Position numbers and translations under genes: made by a program. Below the pieces are notes generated by a model. The model searched no databases, was not told the origin of the DNA, and saw nothing but the letters and a program-made list of their open reading frames with translations. This document shows positions 17,352 through 27,005 of a DNA stretch of 64,000 bases, in pieces (position 1 is the first letter of the stretch; every line of letters starts with the position of its first letter). This stretch comes from Campylobacterota bacterium (GTDB taxonomy: Bacteria > Campylobacterota > Campylobacteria > Campylobacterales > Sulfurovaceae): assembly GCA_003252535.1 (NCBI GenBank), contig QKDN01000008.1, positions 24,838-88,837 on the forward strand, given 5' to 3'.

Positions 17352-18875
17352 ATGAGCGCAAAAAAATCGAAGATCAGTACAATCGTCAGTATCAATGCTT
17401 ACTCGGATGTCTTTTACGGTTTGAGGGATCAATCGTTTAAACCGATCAAGAAGCTGTCGTTTAACAATTCCAACTATCTTGTATCATACCTGAGCAATAA
17501 AGATATGATCACCACCACCGTAGAGGTGAGTCGAAGTATCGAAAGTGAAGATCTTCATGATATGATCGAAACCCAGGTATACGAAGATCTGGGCCTTGAC
17601 CAGGCTAATGAGTATATGATCGAAACGATCGAAGGTGAAAGCAGCGGGGACAACAGGGTCTTTCATGCATTTGTCGTCGAGCCGGAGAAGATCAGGAACA
17701 TCTATGCAGAAACAATAGAAGAAACGAAGTACATCGATCTGATCCTGCCTGCACCGCTCATCTACAAGCCGCTCTATACCAGGGAGATCCTTCACAAAGA
17801 GGATGGAGTCCACTGTTTTATCTACTTTACCCTTCGGGATGCTTTCGTAACATTTTACAAGAATGGAGAATATCTTTATTCGAAATCGATCGAATATTCG
17901 CTTAACCATATCTATGAGAAGTTCTGTGAGTATATCGGCGAACAGGTAGATGAGAAGGAGTTTTACAAGATCCTCGAAACCGAAGGTCTCAAGACGCACC
18001 ATGCAGAGTATCAGCAAAACCTGATGCGACTGTTCGGTGAGATATTTATCACTATCAACGATATTGTCATTTATGTCAAAAGAGCACATGATCTGCCATC
18101 GATCGATCAGATGTATATCGGTACCTCAAGAGGTCCTATACTTGGCCTTGATGAGTATAGTGAAAATTACCTTGGTCTCAAGTCATCCGAACTGAATTTT
18201 AACTACGAGCTCGAGAACGAAGAATGGTATGTCGACCAGTTCCAGTATCTTATGGCGTTGTCTGCAATATACTACATGGAGGACGATGCTTCAACTGTCA
18301 ACCTGACACTCTTCAGAAGACCGCCGGTCTTCTATAAACGTACAAGTGGGCAGTTCATTATCTCTATCGTTTCAGCTATTATGCTCGGTATATCTTATCC
18401 GCTTTATTTCTTATTGGGTTCTTATGCAAACGACACCCAGAATTTCATTCTCCAGAAAGAAGAAAATGAACTGACAACTATTGCCAACAAGTATAAAGCG
18501 ATACTGAGTCAAAAACAGGAGGTCATCAATGGTCTTGATGAAGAGATAAAGAAACTGAGTATCATTCAGTCGGGTAAAGAGAAAACAATAACCTCGATCT
18601 ACGATAAGAAAGTACACTATAACCTGAAATCGGAGCTTTATTACAATTTTTCAAAAGATATCACCAATTTCAAAGTGCATATCAATGAGGTTGAAAGCGA
18701 CAATGATAATTTCACTTTTTCACTTCTCAGTGAAGATGAGAAAGAGATTACCGGACTTATCAAGTTTATTTCGGAGAAATACTTCAACAAGATTTCGTTG
18801 ATCAATATCGATACGATCAGTAAAGAGGATAATGCCTCGCTCTACAGTGGTGTATTAAAGGTGAATCTAAAATGA
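17352..18875 (+). CDS. MshI/PilM-PilN-like inner-membrane platform protein
   Basis: A 507-residue bitopic protein. The N-terminal ~330 residues resemble a cytoplasmic actin-like PilM/GspL-type domain, although similarity is faint. One transmembrane helix lies near 337-357 (FIISIVSAIMLGISYPLYFLLG in part), followed by a coiled coil and a small periplasmic ferredoxin-like end as in PilN/GspL. It is first in a locus whose order matches MSHA genes I-J-K-L-M-N-E-G. It would link the cytoplasmic ATPase to the periplasmic assembly proteins. The call depends mainly on position and topology. Confidence 0.7.
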   Translation: MSAKKSKISTIVSINAYSDVFYGLRDQSFKPIKKLSFNNSNYLVSYLSNKDMITTTVEVSRSIESEDLHDMIETQVYEDLGLDQANEYMIETIEGESSGDNRVFHAFVVEPEKIRNIYAETIEETKYIDLILPAPLIYKPLYTREILHKEDGVHCFIYFTLRDAFVTFYKNGEYLYSKSIEYSLNHIYEKFCEYIGEQVDEKEFYKILETEGLKTHHAEYQQNLMRLFGEIFITINDIVIYVKRAHDLPSIDQMYIGTSRGPILGLDEYSENYLGLKSSELNFNYELENEEWYVDQFQYLMALSAIYYMEDDASTVNLTLFRRPPVFYKRTSGQFIISIVSAIMLGISYPLYFLLGSYANDTQNFILQKEENELTTIANKYKAILSQKQEVINGLDEEIKKLSIIQSGKEKTITSIYDKKVHYNLKSELYYNFSKDITNFKVHINEVESDNDNFTFSLLSEDEKEITGLIKFISEKYFNKISLINIDTISKEDNASLYSGVLKVNLK

Positions 18876-19522
18876 AAGTAATAGCCAATAAGCTCGAAGA
18901 GCTTGACAAATATTTTGAGAAAAAAGCCGAAAATGAGAAATGGGTAATGATTATCCTGACTGCCGGTATCATTACTCTAATCGCATACAGTTATTTTCTT
19001 CCGTATGCAGAGGGACTTTTGAAAAGCAGTGAAAGTACCAAACAAAGGTTAACCAAAAATATTGCTACGCAAAGGACATATATCCAGTCGATCACCAAAA
19101 ACGGAGATCGGGATTATTATGTAAAAAAATTCGACTCCGATATCATCAGTAAAAAGAATAAAATAACACGACTCAATGAAACAATCCTCTATATCGATGA
19201 AGGTTTATTGAAACTCAGCGATATGCTCTTCAACCAAAAAAGCTGGGCGATATTTCTAAATTCAATCACTGAGATTGCGACAAACCAGGAGATAGAGATA
19301 TTGACAATGAAGAACAGGTATGCCGACAGCAACGGTAGCTTTGGGCATGTTCTTGAGATAGAATTGACGAGCAAAGGGAAGTTCGAAAGTATGATACGCT
19401 TTATGAACGAACTGGAGCAGAATACATTGGTCACTGATATCTATACCACGAAATTCAGGGGTGATGCCCGTGATAATATTGAGGCCGATATTAAGGTATC
19501 TGTATGGGGGATCAACCACTAA
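18872..19522 (+). CDS. MshJ/PilO-like inner-membrane protein
   Basis: A 216-residue bitopic protein: a short cytoplasmic N-terminus, one membrane helix (about 25-45, WVMIILTAGIITLIAYSYFL), a coiled coil, and a periplasmic domain of the PilO/GspM type. It overlaps the previous gene by 4 bases (ATGA) and its stop TAA shares a base with the next ATG. Topology and position match MshJ, which partners MshI in type IV pilus assembly. Sequence similarity alone would not settle this. Confidence 0.68.
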   Translation: MKVIANKLEELDKYFEKKAENEKWVMIILTAGIITLIAYSYFLPYAEGLLKSSESTKQRLTKNIATQRTYIQSITKNGDRDYYVKKFDSDIISKKNKITRLNETILYIDEGLLKLSDMLFNQKSWAIFLNSITEIATNQEIEILTMKNRYADSNGSFGHVLEIELTSKGKFESMIRFMNELEQNTLVTDIYTTKFRGDARDNIEADIKVSVWGINH

Positions 19523-19929
19523 TGAAAAAAAGTACTTTAATTGTCTGTCTTTTGAGCAGCTTGTCATTCGGGGAAGCCGGAACACAGGAGATAGACAGAA
19601 TGATCAATGCTATCAAACATCCGAGAGCCGGTCTACCCCTAGAGGGACTTAGTCTGGAAACCAGTCCATTCAAACCCTATATGGCGGAGATAAATACTAC
19701 TGCTGTCGGGGTAAACAAGGTCGAAGAGCGGGTTTTCACATTGAACGCAATCATGAACCACAGGGCATATATTGATGGCAAATGGTATAAAAAAGATGAT
19801 GAAGTAGCGGATTATGTACTGAGATTTGTCGGTACCAAAGGTGTGGTCATGACACGGGAACAGACTGTAATGAAGCTTTTTCTGAATAAAAAAGACCAGG
19901 ATATTTTTACATTTAAGGGAGAGAGGTAA
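19522..19929 (+). CDS. MshK/PilP-like periplasmic protein (CtsR position)
   Basis: A 135-residue protein with a signal peptide (KKSTLIVCLLSSLSFGEA). The small mature domain has a GspC/PilP-like pattern of short strands (VFTLNAIMNHRAYIDGKWYKKDD, then VVMTREQTVMKLFL), which fits the homology-region fold contacting secretins. I use ATG 19522, which overlaps the previous stop as TAATG; an upstream in-frame start would sit inside mshJ. It stands directly before the secretin gene, where ctsR stands in the Campylobacter competence operon, from memory. Confidence 0.65.
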   Translation: MKKSTLIVCLLSSLSFGEAGTQEIDRMINAIKHPRAGLPLEGLSLETSPFKPYMAEINTTAVGVNKVEERVFTLNAIMNHRAYIDGKWYKKDDEVADYVLRFVGTKGVVMTREQTVMKLFLNKKDQDIFTFKGER

Positions 19930-19934
19930 TAAAA

Positions 19935-21497
19935 ATGCTCAAAGGGAAATTAACTGCTATCATAATGTTTATGTTGATTATGCTGATACCGACATACAGT
20001 AGCGCGGCCTCATGTGAGTCAAAACTGTTTACAGTCACTATCGATAGCAAACTTTCGATCGGTGATGCGATCGAAAACCTTGCTGATACATGTGACCTGA
20101 CCGTAACGGTAAAGGACGAGTGGGCAAGAAAGAGGCTGGAAAAGAAACTTTATTTTGTTAAGCTGAAGAACACAACACTGACAGGTTTTCTTGATACGGT
20201 ATTGAAGGACAACGATCTTAACTATACACTTGAAGGTAACAGACTTTTGATCTCCTATCTGATCACGAAGACCTACAGGGTTCATTATGTATCAGGGAAA
20301 AGAAAGGGGAAAAGCTCCGCTAACGTAACTATTGCCAACTCGAACAATTCAGGGGGGAATACTGGTGCTGATGCCGGGGGCTCAAAAACAGGTATTATTA
20401 TAGAGAGTGATGACGAGTTCAAGTTTTGGTCAACAATCGAAACTGAAGTTCAGAGGATACTCATCGGAGCGGGTGACGGAAGTACTCATTATACCAAGAG
20501 CGGTAAAACCTGGACGGGCCCGGATGGGAAGGTATGGGAATACAATCCTGTAGCGCCGATCATTAATGCCGATGCCGGTATGGTAACAGTAACCGGAACG
20601 CAAAGACAGATTGATAGAGTAGACAGGTACATAAAGACACTTGAAAGTCAGATCAGTAAGCAGGTTCTTATCGATGTTAGGATACTCACCGTTACTTTTG
20701 ACGATTCTTCTACAACTGGTGTTGACTGGAGTGAACTCTACAAACTTCAGAATGTCAATATCGGTTTTTCTGCCATGAAACAGTACAATACAGATTCTTG
20801 GACAATGGATTCGACTACTGGAAGTATGAGTGGTACAACATATGCAAGCGGTACGGATCCAAAATCTGGTAATGTTATCGAAGTTTCAGGAGGTACAAGT
20901 GTCGCAGATGTCGTGAAGTTCCTTGGTACACAGGGGGATGTTAAATCGATCTCAAGCCCAAGGGTTATGACATTGAACAACCAACCGGCACTTATCAGTG
21001 TCGGTAAAGAACTCTTTTATAAGATAAAATCGAGTTCTACGGCCAGCAGTACCGGAGGTGCCGTGGCAGCAGAGGGTGAGATGGTTGATTCTGTCTTTGC
21101 CGGTGTACTCCTTGATATCACTCCTGAGATAGGGAATGATGGTGAAGTAACATTGAAGATTAATCCATCAATCACCGATACGCTTGATGTAATTACTTCG
21201 GATGGTACTACCAGGTCTATCCCGCCCGATCTTATCAAAAGACAGATCGCAAGTGTGATCAAGATAAAAAATGGCAACCATGCCGTGTTGGGTGGACTTA
21301 TTACGACACAGACTGGTAAGCAGATCAGTAAGGTACCTTTACTTGGAGATATCCCACTATTGGAATATGCATTCAAAAAAGAAGAAAAAATCGAGAATGT
21401 AGTCGAGTTGGTGATCATTATTACACCTCACATTGTGACTGAAGAGAGTGAAGTTACATTAAGAGATTTGGGATACCGAAAAATCAATGGAAAGTAG
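19935..21497 (+). CDS. mshL: Secretin (MshL/CtsD/PilQ family)
   Basis: A 520-residue outer-membrane secretin. A signal peptide ends near residue 25; an STN/N0-type domain (about 35-115) contains SIGDAIENLADTCDLTV. A Gly/Asn/Ser-rich linker (about 125-150) follows, then N1-like modules and the secretin barrel. The barrel contains ISSPRVMTLNNQPALISVG, LLDITPEIG and the signature SKVPLLGDIPLLEYAF. It forms the pore for a pilus or DNA-uptake apparatus. The symbol follows the MSHA naming and is a family-level assignment. Confidence 0.9.
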   Translation: MLKGKLTAIIMFMLIMLIPTYSSAASCESKLFTVTIDSKLSIGDAIENLADTCDLTVTVKDEWARKRLEKKLYFVKLKNTTLTGFLDTVLKDNDLNYTLEGNRLLISYLITKTYRVHYVSGKRKGKSSANVTIANSNNSGGNTGADAGGSKTGIIIESDDEFKFWSTIETEVQRILIGAGDGSTHYTKSGKTWTGPDGKVWEYNPVAPIINADAGMVTVTGTQRQIDRVDRYIKTLESQISKQVLIDVRILTVTFDDSSTTGVDWSELYKLQNVNIGFSAMKQYNTDSWTMDSTTGSMSGTTYASGTDPKSGNVIEVSGGTSVADVVKFLGTQGDVKSISSPRVMTLNNQPALISVGKELFYKIKSSSTASSTGGAVAAEGEMVDSVFAGVLLDITPEIGNDGEVTLKINPSITDTLDVITSDGTTRSIPPDLIKRQIASVIKIKNGNHAVLGGLITTQTGKQISKVPLLGDIPLLEYAFKKEEKIENVVELVIIITPHIVTEESEVTLRDLGYRKINGK

Positions 21498-22311
21498 ATA
21501 TTCTGCTGCTAAAAACGTTTTTGTCGATTCGATCGATATAGATGACTATATTGCGCTGGACTCCTCGGTTCGCTCATACAGGCAGCTGAAACAAAGTATC
21601 GAGAAACCACTCAAGATGATACTCGTATACGGACGTCCCGGTACGGGTAAGAGTATGTTGCTCAACTATCTTTATGAAAACCTTAAATATCAAAAAGATA
21701 TCCATTATTTTGCTACGCCTGCAACCGACGAAAAGGAATTCTTCTACAAGATATTCAAAGTGATCACAAAAAAAGACCTCCCTGCCAATACAACAGTGAA
21801 TTTCGCAAAGCTTGTAGATTACTGCAGAGAGATCAAAGGGAAGCGTGAGATAATCATTCTCCTTGATGAAGCACAAATGTATTCGAGCGATATGATGGAG
21901 AGGATCAGGCTGCTTTCCGATACCAGATCAGTAAAATTTGTGATCGTATTGCATAAGACCGACCAGGAAGATCTTATAGCCAAAGAGCATTTTAAGTCGA
22001 GGATCTGGGAAGTGATCGAACTAAATAATGGTTCCTATGAAGATATTCAGAGTTACATTCACAAAAAACTGCTCAAGAAGAATTTTTTCGAAGTTGCGGA
22101 CAGTATAAAGAAAAGTCATATCTCATTGATATACAAATTTACCAGAGGAAACTATAGGGAAACGAATAAACTGATCTTCAGTACTTTCGAAATATGTGAC
22201 TATTACTATCAAAAAAGTGTTGATGACGAATCGGGTAATGAGAACGATGAATTTTTTACAACCAAAGTGATAGAGATGGCTGCTATAAAATTAGGATATA
22301 TTGATGCATAG
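21487..22311 (+). CDS. ExeA/MshM-like ATPase (CtsP position)
   Basis: A 274-residue P-loop ATPase. Walker A is GRPGTGKSML (about 46-55) and Walker B IIILLDEAQMYS. It resembles the ExeA/MshM group, which helps secretin assembly or peptidoglycan interaction. No peptidoglycan-binding domain is fused here, and no membrane helix is present. It overlaps the secretin gene by 11 bases and the next gene by 8, consistent with one transcript. In Campylobacter the equivalent CtsP binds the membrane protein encoded next to it, from memory. Confidence 0.82.
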   Translation: MESRYSAAKNVFVDSIDIDDYIALDSSVRSYRQLKQSIEKPLKMILVYGRPGTGKSMLLNYLYENLKYQKDIHYFATPATDEKEFFYKIFKVITKKDLPANTTVNFAKLVDYCREIKGKREIIILLDEAQMYSSDMMERIRLLSDTRSVKFVIVLHKTDQEDLIAKEHFKSRIWEVIELNNGSYEDIQSYIHKKLLKKNFFEVADSIKKSHISLIYKFTRGNYRETNKLIFSTFEICDYYYQKSVDDESGNENDEFFTTKVIEMAAIKLGYIDA

Positions 22312-22984
22312 TATAGAACTGCTTGAGAAACGATGGGAGAGATATAGGTTGAAGCGGCGAATGCCATGGTATGGTTACACGCTCCTTGTCATTATGTTAT
22401 TCTCCTATCTTCATTACAGAGGTGAAGTAGGAATATATGCAAAGGGACTTTTCCTTGATTACAATGATACTGTTGTTGCACTAGTTGACAATCAGAAAAA
22501 TGAAAATGTACAAAATAGTGATAAGCCAGCAATAGAAACAAATGAATCTGTAGCCTCAGTGGATAAAAAACCGGCAATGGATATTGAATTTACTGAAGAA
22601 AAACCGAAGGAACATGAGAGAAAATATCTCAATATTATTGTGACAGATAAGGTTGAAGCAAATGAACAGAATGCCTCGAGTGTTGATGCAATCAAACTGG
22701 TTGAAAAAAGATTCGCATCAAAGCCCGCATATGAAGATGCACTTTATCTGGCTAAGAATTATTACCTCAAGGGTGATTATGAAAGTTCGGTAAAATGGTC
22801 TTTGGCAAGTAACAATCTCAACAGTAATTCTGAGGAGAGTTGGATAATTTTTGCAAAATCAAAAGCAAAACTGGGTAAAACAAGAGACGCAGCCAGAATA
22901 CTGGAAGCCTACCTCAAGGAAAATACTTCAGAAAAAGCACAGGAGCTTCTCGAAAAACTGAATAGCGGAGAGAAGATCGACTAG
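22304..22984 (+). CDS. MshN-like membrane-anchored TPR protein (CtsX position)
   Basis: A 226-residue protein with one N-terminal membrane helix (about 22-38, WYGYTLLVIMLFSYLHY). A low-complexity Glu/Lys/Asn linker (about 60-125) follows. The C-terminal TPR-like region includes PAYEDALYLAKNYYLKGDYE and KTRDAARILEAYLKE. This is the layout of MshN, and the gene stands where ctsX does in Campylobacter. I use ATG 22304 rather than the TTG one codon before. It probably tethers the ATPase encoded upstream to the membrane. Confidence 0.68.
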   Translation: MHSIELLEKRWERYRLKRRMPWYGYTLLVIMLFSYLHYRGEVGIYAKGLFLDYNDTVVALVDNQKNENVQNSDKPAIETNESVASVDKKPAMDIEFTEEKPKEHERKYLNIIVTDKVEANEQNASSVDAIKLVEKRFASKPAYEDALYLAKNYYLKGDYESSVKWSLASNNLNSNSEESWIIFAKSKAKLGKTRDAARILEAYLKENTSEKAQELLEKLNSGEKID

Positions 22985-23031
22985 AGTTAGAGTTGAGAAG
23001 AGCAGATTATCTTTTTGGAAATAAAAAAGTG

Positions 23032-23037
23032 TATAAT
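23032..23037 (+). promoter_or_regulatory. Putative internal -10 box ahead of mshE
   Basis: A perfect TATAAT lies 31 bases before the mshE-like ATG in the only sizeable gap (83 bases) inside the pilus locus. It suggests that the ATPase-platform pair, possibly with hemH, can be transcribed separately. Confidence 0.45.
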
Positions 23038-23067
23038 TGTACAGAATAGAATCAAGGAAGAGGCAAG

Positions 23068-24807
23068 ATGGTAAAACTGATTAAAATAATGCTTGATGAA
23101 GGGCTTATCTCTAAAGATGCTATTTCAGCGCTTGTAAAAAGTAGGCCTCCCAAAAAGATTTCATTCAGTAACCTTGTTGCAGAAGGGATGATCGATCTAC
23201 ATACTGTTGAGGTCTTTTTGGCCAAAAAAGTACGCGAAGGGGTCATAACCCTTTCCCACCTTGAACAGATACAGGGTATTAACCTCTCACCGATACTTGA
23301 ACTTGTTGCAAAAGAACTAAGGATCAAATATATAGATCTTGATGAGTCTGATATCGATATGCACCTTTTTAGCAAGATCCCTTATAAGCAGCTGCTTAAA
23401 TATAATGCTATGCCGATAGAGGAGACAGACCTTAATATCCTTGTTGCCTTTGAAGATGCATTGGACATGGGGGCACAGGAAGCACTTCAGAGACTTTTCC
23501 CGAAAAAACCAATTATCCTAGGGATAGCCAAACCTTCACAGATCAGAAAATACCTTCAGCAGCTTGAAATATCGGAAAGTGTTAAGGGGCTCGTTGATGA
23601 TGTCAGAAAAGATCTTACGAAATCAGGTGGCGACGATGATGATCCGACTGCATCTCCCGCTGTTGTCAAGCTTATCGATGTGATCCTGAGATCGTCGATC
23701 GTTGGTAAGGCGAGTGATATCCATGTCGAAGCTACTGAGAAGAACTGTGTCGTGCGAGACAGAATTGATGGTATGCTCAAACAAAGCTTTATCTTCGACA
23801 AAGATATCTTTGCGCCTCTTGCTTCCCGTCTGAAACTGATGTCTGGACTTGACATTGCTGAAAAGAGAAAACCGCAGGATGGAAGGTTTTCGGCAACCGT
23901 TGCTGGAAGAGAATTCGACTTCAGGATATCGACCTTGCCAACAATGTATGGTGAATCAATCGTTATGAGGATCTTGGATAAATCGAAAGTTATGATCCGT
24001 CTTGAGGACTCGGGAATGAGTCAGGAGAATTTTACCAAGCTTTCCAGGGCAATTGATGTTCCTTATGGTATCGTGCTTGTAACGGGTCCTACGGGAAGTG
24101 GTAAGACGACCACGCTTTATGGTGCACTCAATGCGATCAGGGATCCAAGGGATAAGATCATTACCGTTGAAGATCCCGTCGAGTACCAGATGGGTGGTAT
24201 ACAACAGGTACAGGTCAAAGCTGATGTAGGTCTTAGTTTTGCAGCAGCTCTCAGATCGATCCTGAGACAGGATCCTGATAAGATTATGATCGGGGAGATA
24301 CGTGACCAGGAGACACTCAGGATCGCAATCCAGGCGGCTTTGACAGGTCACCTTGTTCTTTCGACCCTTCACACGAACGATGCGATCAGTGCAATCAACA
24401 GGATCCTGGATATGGGGATCGAGAGTTATCTTGTGAGCGGTGCACTTGTCGCTGTACAGGCACAAAGGCTTGTCAGAAAGATATGCCAGGCTTGCAAAGT
24501 TGAAACGATCCCGGAAGAACGACTGGTAAGGGATATACGTGATCTTTTGCCAGAGAACCCTGTTTTCTATACCGGCGAAGGGTGTAAAGAGTGTAACCAT
24601 TCAGGATATACAGGAAGGGAAATGATCTCAGAGGTACTGGTGATCAGCGATCAACTTTCAAGAATGATTGCTAATGGCGCAAGCAAGGAAGAGTTGGCAA
24701 AGCAGGCGGAAGAAGAAGGATTCAAACCGATGTTTGCAGACGGTGTGAGAAAGGTAATGGAAGGTAAGACTTCGATTGAAGAGATATACAGGGTGGCTAG
24801 AGAGTAA
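23068..24807 (+). CDS. mshE: GspE/PilB-type assembly ATPase (MshE/CtsE family)
   Basis: A 579-residue hexameric secretion ATPase. An N-terminal MshEN-like domain (about 50-150, the type that binds c-di-GMP in MshE) precedes the catalytic part. Walker A is [15 protein letters not shown], followed by the Asp box EDPVEYQMGGIQQVQV and Walker B with DPDKIMIGEIRD. A C-terminal zinc motif is formed by two CxxC pairs (CQAC and CKEC). It powers pilus or pseudopilus extension. The neighbouring gene encodes its membrane partner and starts on the last base of its stop codon. Confidence 0.93.
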   Translation: MVKLIKIMLDEGLISKDAISALVKSRPPKKISFSNLVAEGMIDLHTVEVFLAKKVREGVITLSHLEQIQGINLSPILELVAKELRIKYIDLDESDIDMHLFSKIPYKQLLKYNAMPIEETDLNILVAFEDALDMGAQEALQRLFPKKPIILGIAKPSQIRKYLQQLEISESVKGLVDDVRKDLTKSGGDDDDPTASPAVVKLIDVILRSSIVGKASDIHVEATEKNCVVRDRIDGMLKQSFIFDKDIFAPLASRLKLMSGLDIAEKRKPQDGRFSATVAGREFDFRISTLPTMYGESIVMRILDKSKVMIRLEDSGMSQENFTKLSRAIDVPYGIVLVTGPTGSGKTTTLYGALNAIRDPRDKIITVEDPVEYQMGGIQQVQVKADVGLSFAAALRSILRQDPDKIMIGEIRDQETLRIAIQAALTGHLVLSTLHTNDAISAINRILDMGIESYLVSGALVAVQAQRLVRKICQACKVETIPEERLVRDIRDLLPENPVFYTGEGCKECNHSGYTGREMISEVLVISDQLSRMIANGASKEELAKQAEEEGFKPMFADGVRKVMEGKTSIEEIYRVARE

Positions 24808-26057
24808 TGAAGTACTTTAATGTGACGATTATCGATAAAGGGAAAAAGCGGGTTGAATCACTCTATGCTGAGGACAAACGCGATGCGGTCGTAGTGGCAA
24901 AAAAGAAGCTTCCGGGAATCATGGTCGTCAAAGCGGTTGAAGCTGCTGCACCTCTGGAAGACCGTATCAGCAATTTTTTCAAAAACCTTAAAAAAGGTTC
25001 AAGGAAAAAAGTCCCACTTCAAGATAAAATAGCAACCATTAGACAGATCGCTGTTATGACCGATGCAGGTATTGCGATCAATGAGACATTGACGGAGGTC
25101 GGTGAAAATACTACGAACCAGACTCTTCGTGATATCTATCTTGCTATAAGCAGTGATATCAATGCAGGTAAGAGTATGACAGCGGCTTTTGAACCTTACC
25201 GCGAAGATTTTGGTCATGTTGCGATGGCGATGACAGAACTTGGAGAGCGTACAGGTAATATTACGGGAGCTTATCATACTCTTGCAGATATCCTTGAAAA
25301 CCTCAGAGATAATACCGCAAAATTCAAAAAAGCGATACGCAGCCCTATTATAACACTCGTTGCTATGGGTATAGCATTTACGATTCTCATTATGGTCGTT
25401 GTTCCAAAGTTCAAGGGCATTTTTGAGAAGTTTAAAACAGAACTGCCTATTCCAACACAAATTTTGCTCAAATTGGAACATATATTAAATAATTATGGTC
25501 TTTTTGTTCTGGGGGGGTTGATTCTGATAATTGTATCAATACAGTATTTTTATAAAAACAGTAAAGAATTTAAATACTATATGGATAAACTAATGATCCA
25601 TCCAAAGTTCTACCTGATCAATGAAGCGGTTTATCTCTCTACTATGTACAATTATACTCTGGTCTTTGGCGAACTTGTCAAAGCAGGTATTCCAGTTGCA
25701 GAAGCACTAGATTCTTCGGTGGGTATGGTGACCAACAGTGCAATGAAAGAGAAGTTCAAGACTGTCAATGCAAATATCGGAAGGGGTATGAGCTTGGGGG
25801 AGGCATTTCAGATCACAGGTCTCTTTGAGAATATGCTTCTTCAGATGATCAAAGCAGGAGAAAAGGGTGGTCAGCTTGAGACGATGTTGGATAAAGTGAC
25901 CGGATATTATCACAGAAAGTTTGCAGATTTAATCGATAACCTCTCCTCATATATTGAACCGATTATGATGTTCTTTATTGCAGGTCTGGTACTTTTGATG
26001 GCACTTGGAATTTTTATGCCAATGTGGGATCTCGGTAAAGCTGTTAAAGGTGGATAA
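24807..26057 (+). CDS. mshG: GspF/PilC-type inner-membrane platform protein (MshG/CtsF family)
   Basis: A 416-residue polytopic protein with two GspF domains, in each of which a helical bundle precedes membrane helices (about 190-210, 230-250 and 385-405). The motif LPxQ-like region and AIRSPIITLVAMGIAFTIL are family-typical, as is the repeated AGIxxxEAL pattern (DAGIAINETL and KAGIPVAEAL). It starts on the terminal A of the mshE stop. It is the rotating platform on which the ATPase acts. No pilin gene follows; hemH does. Confidence 0.92.
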   Translation: MKYFNVTIIDKGKKRVESLYAEDKRDAVVVAKKKLPGIMVVKAVEAAAPLEDRISNFFKNLKKGSRKKVPLQDKIATIRQIAVMTDAGIAINETLTEVGENTTNQTLRDIYLAISSDINAGKSMTAAFEPYREDFGHVAMAMTELGERTGNITGAYHTLADILENLRDNTAKFKKAIRSPIITLVAMGIAFTILIMVVVPKFKGIFEKFKTELPIPTQILLKLEHILNNYGLFVLGGLILIIVSIQYFYKNSKEFKYYMDKLMIHPKFYLINEAVYLSTMYNYTLVFGELVKAGIPVAEALDSSVGMVTNSAMKEKFKTVNANIGRGMSLGEAFQITGLFENMLLQMIKAGEKGGQLETMLDKVTGYYHRKFADLIDNLSSYIEPIMMFFIAGLVLLMALGIFMPMWDLGKAVKGG

Positions 26058-26066
26058 TAGAGGAAA

Positions 26067-27005
26067 ATGAGAAAAACACTTTTACTGCTCAATATGGGTG
26101 GTCCGAGCAATCTTGACGAAGTTGAAGTTTTTTTACAGAATATGTTTTCAGATAAGCATATTCTTCCAGTCAATCCTATTATAAGAAGTTTGATACGGAT
26201 GATCATTGTCAAGAAGAGACTTGAAGAAGCCAAAGAGAACTACAGGGAACTCGGGGAAAAATCTCCTCTCCTTGGTATCACAAACAGCTTGATCCACAAG
26301 CTTTCAGAGAAGCTGCATCTACCGATCTTCGCTGCAATGCGCTATGTTCCTCCTTTTGCGAAGGATGCCCTTCTGGAGTGTAAGAGACAAGGTATAGAGG
26401 AGTTGTTACTCTTTCCGATGTATCCACACTATTCAACCACAACGACTCTTTCATCGGTTGAGGATGTCAAAGAACAGTGTAGAGAACTCGATTATTTTCC
26501 TGTTATCAAGGTAATTGAACCGTATTATAATGACAGGGATTATATCGATCTCTGTATCGAACAGATACTCACGGCAACGGAAGGGATAGAGAGAAGTACA
26601 TATCAGCTCCTTCTCTCTGCTCATGGACTGCCGGTAAGTATCATCGAAGCGGGTGATCCTTATGAGAAACATATTACGGCAAATGTTGAGTCGATCAAAA
26701 ATGCTTTGGCTGAGCGCGATATAGTCTTTGCTGATATAGAGCTGGTCTACCAGTCTAAAGTAGGTCCTTCAAAGTGGCTTGAACCTAATCTTGTTGATGT
26801 TTTGCGTAATCCCAAATATCTCAAAGTGGTTGTCTATCCGCTTGCATTTACAATCGATAACTCCGAAACTGATTTTGAACTTGATATTGAACACAGGGAG
26901 ATAGCCCACAAGATAGGTTATGAAGATTACAGAGTTGTAAAATGTTTCAATGCCAGTGACAGCTTCGTTGAGTTGATCGTAAAGCGGGTTCGAGGACTTG
27001 AATAG
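26067..27005 (+). CDS. hemH: Ferrochelatase
   Basis: HemH inserts iron into protoporphyrin IX. The 312-residue protein begins LLLNMGGPSNLDEVEVFL, as bacterial ferrochelatases do, and carries the catalytic His in LLSAHGLPVSII. Also present are YQSKVGPSKWLEP and the C-terminal acidic metal-path segment with ETDFELDIEHRE. It lies 9 bases after the platform-protein gene, probably sharing its transcript, and its 3' end overlaps the IMPACT gene by up to 8 bases. Confidence 0.95.
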   Translation: MRKTLLLLNMGGPSNLDEVEVFLQNMFSDKHILPVNPIIRSLIRMIIVKKRLEEAKENYRELGEKSPLLGITNSLIHKLSEKLHLPIFAAMRYVPPFAKDALLECKRQGIEELLLFPMYPHYSTTTTLSSVEDVKEQCRELDYFPVIKVIEPYYNDRDYIDLCIEQILTATEGIERSTYQLLLSAHGLPVSIIEAGDPYEKHITANVESIKNALAERDIVFADIELVYQSKVGPSKWLEPNLVDVLRNPKYLKVVVYPLAFTIDNSETDFELDIEHREIAHKIGYEDYRVVKCFNASDSFVELIVKRVRGLE

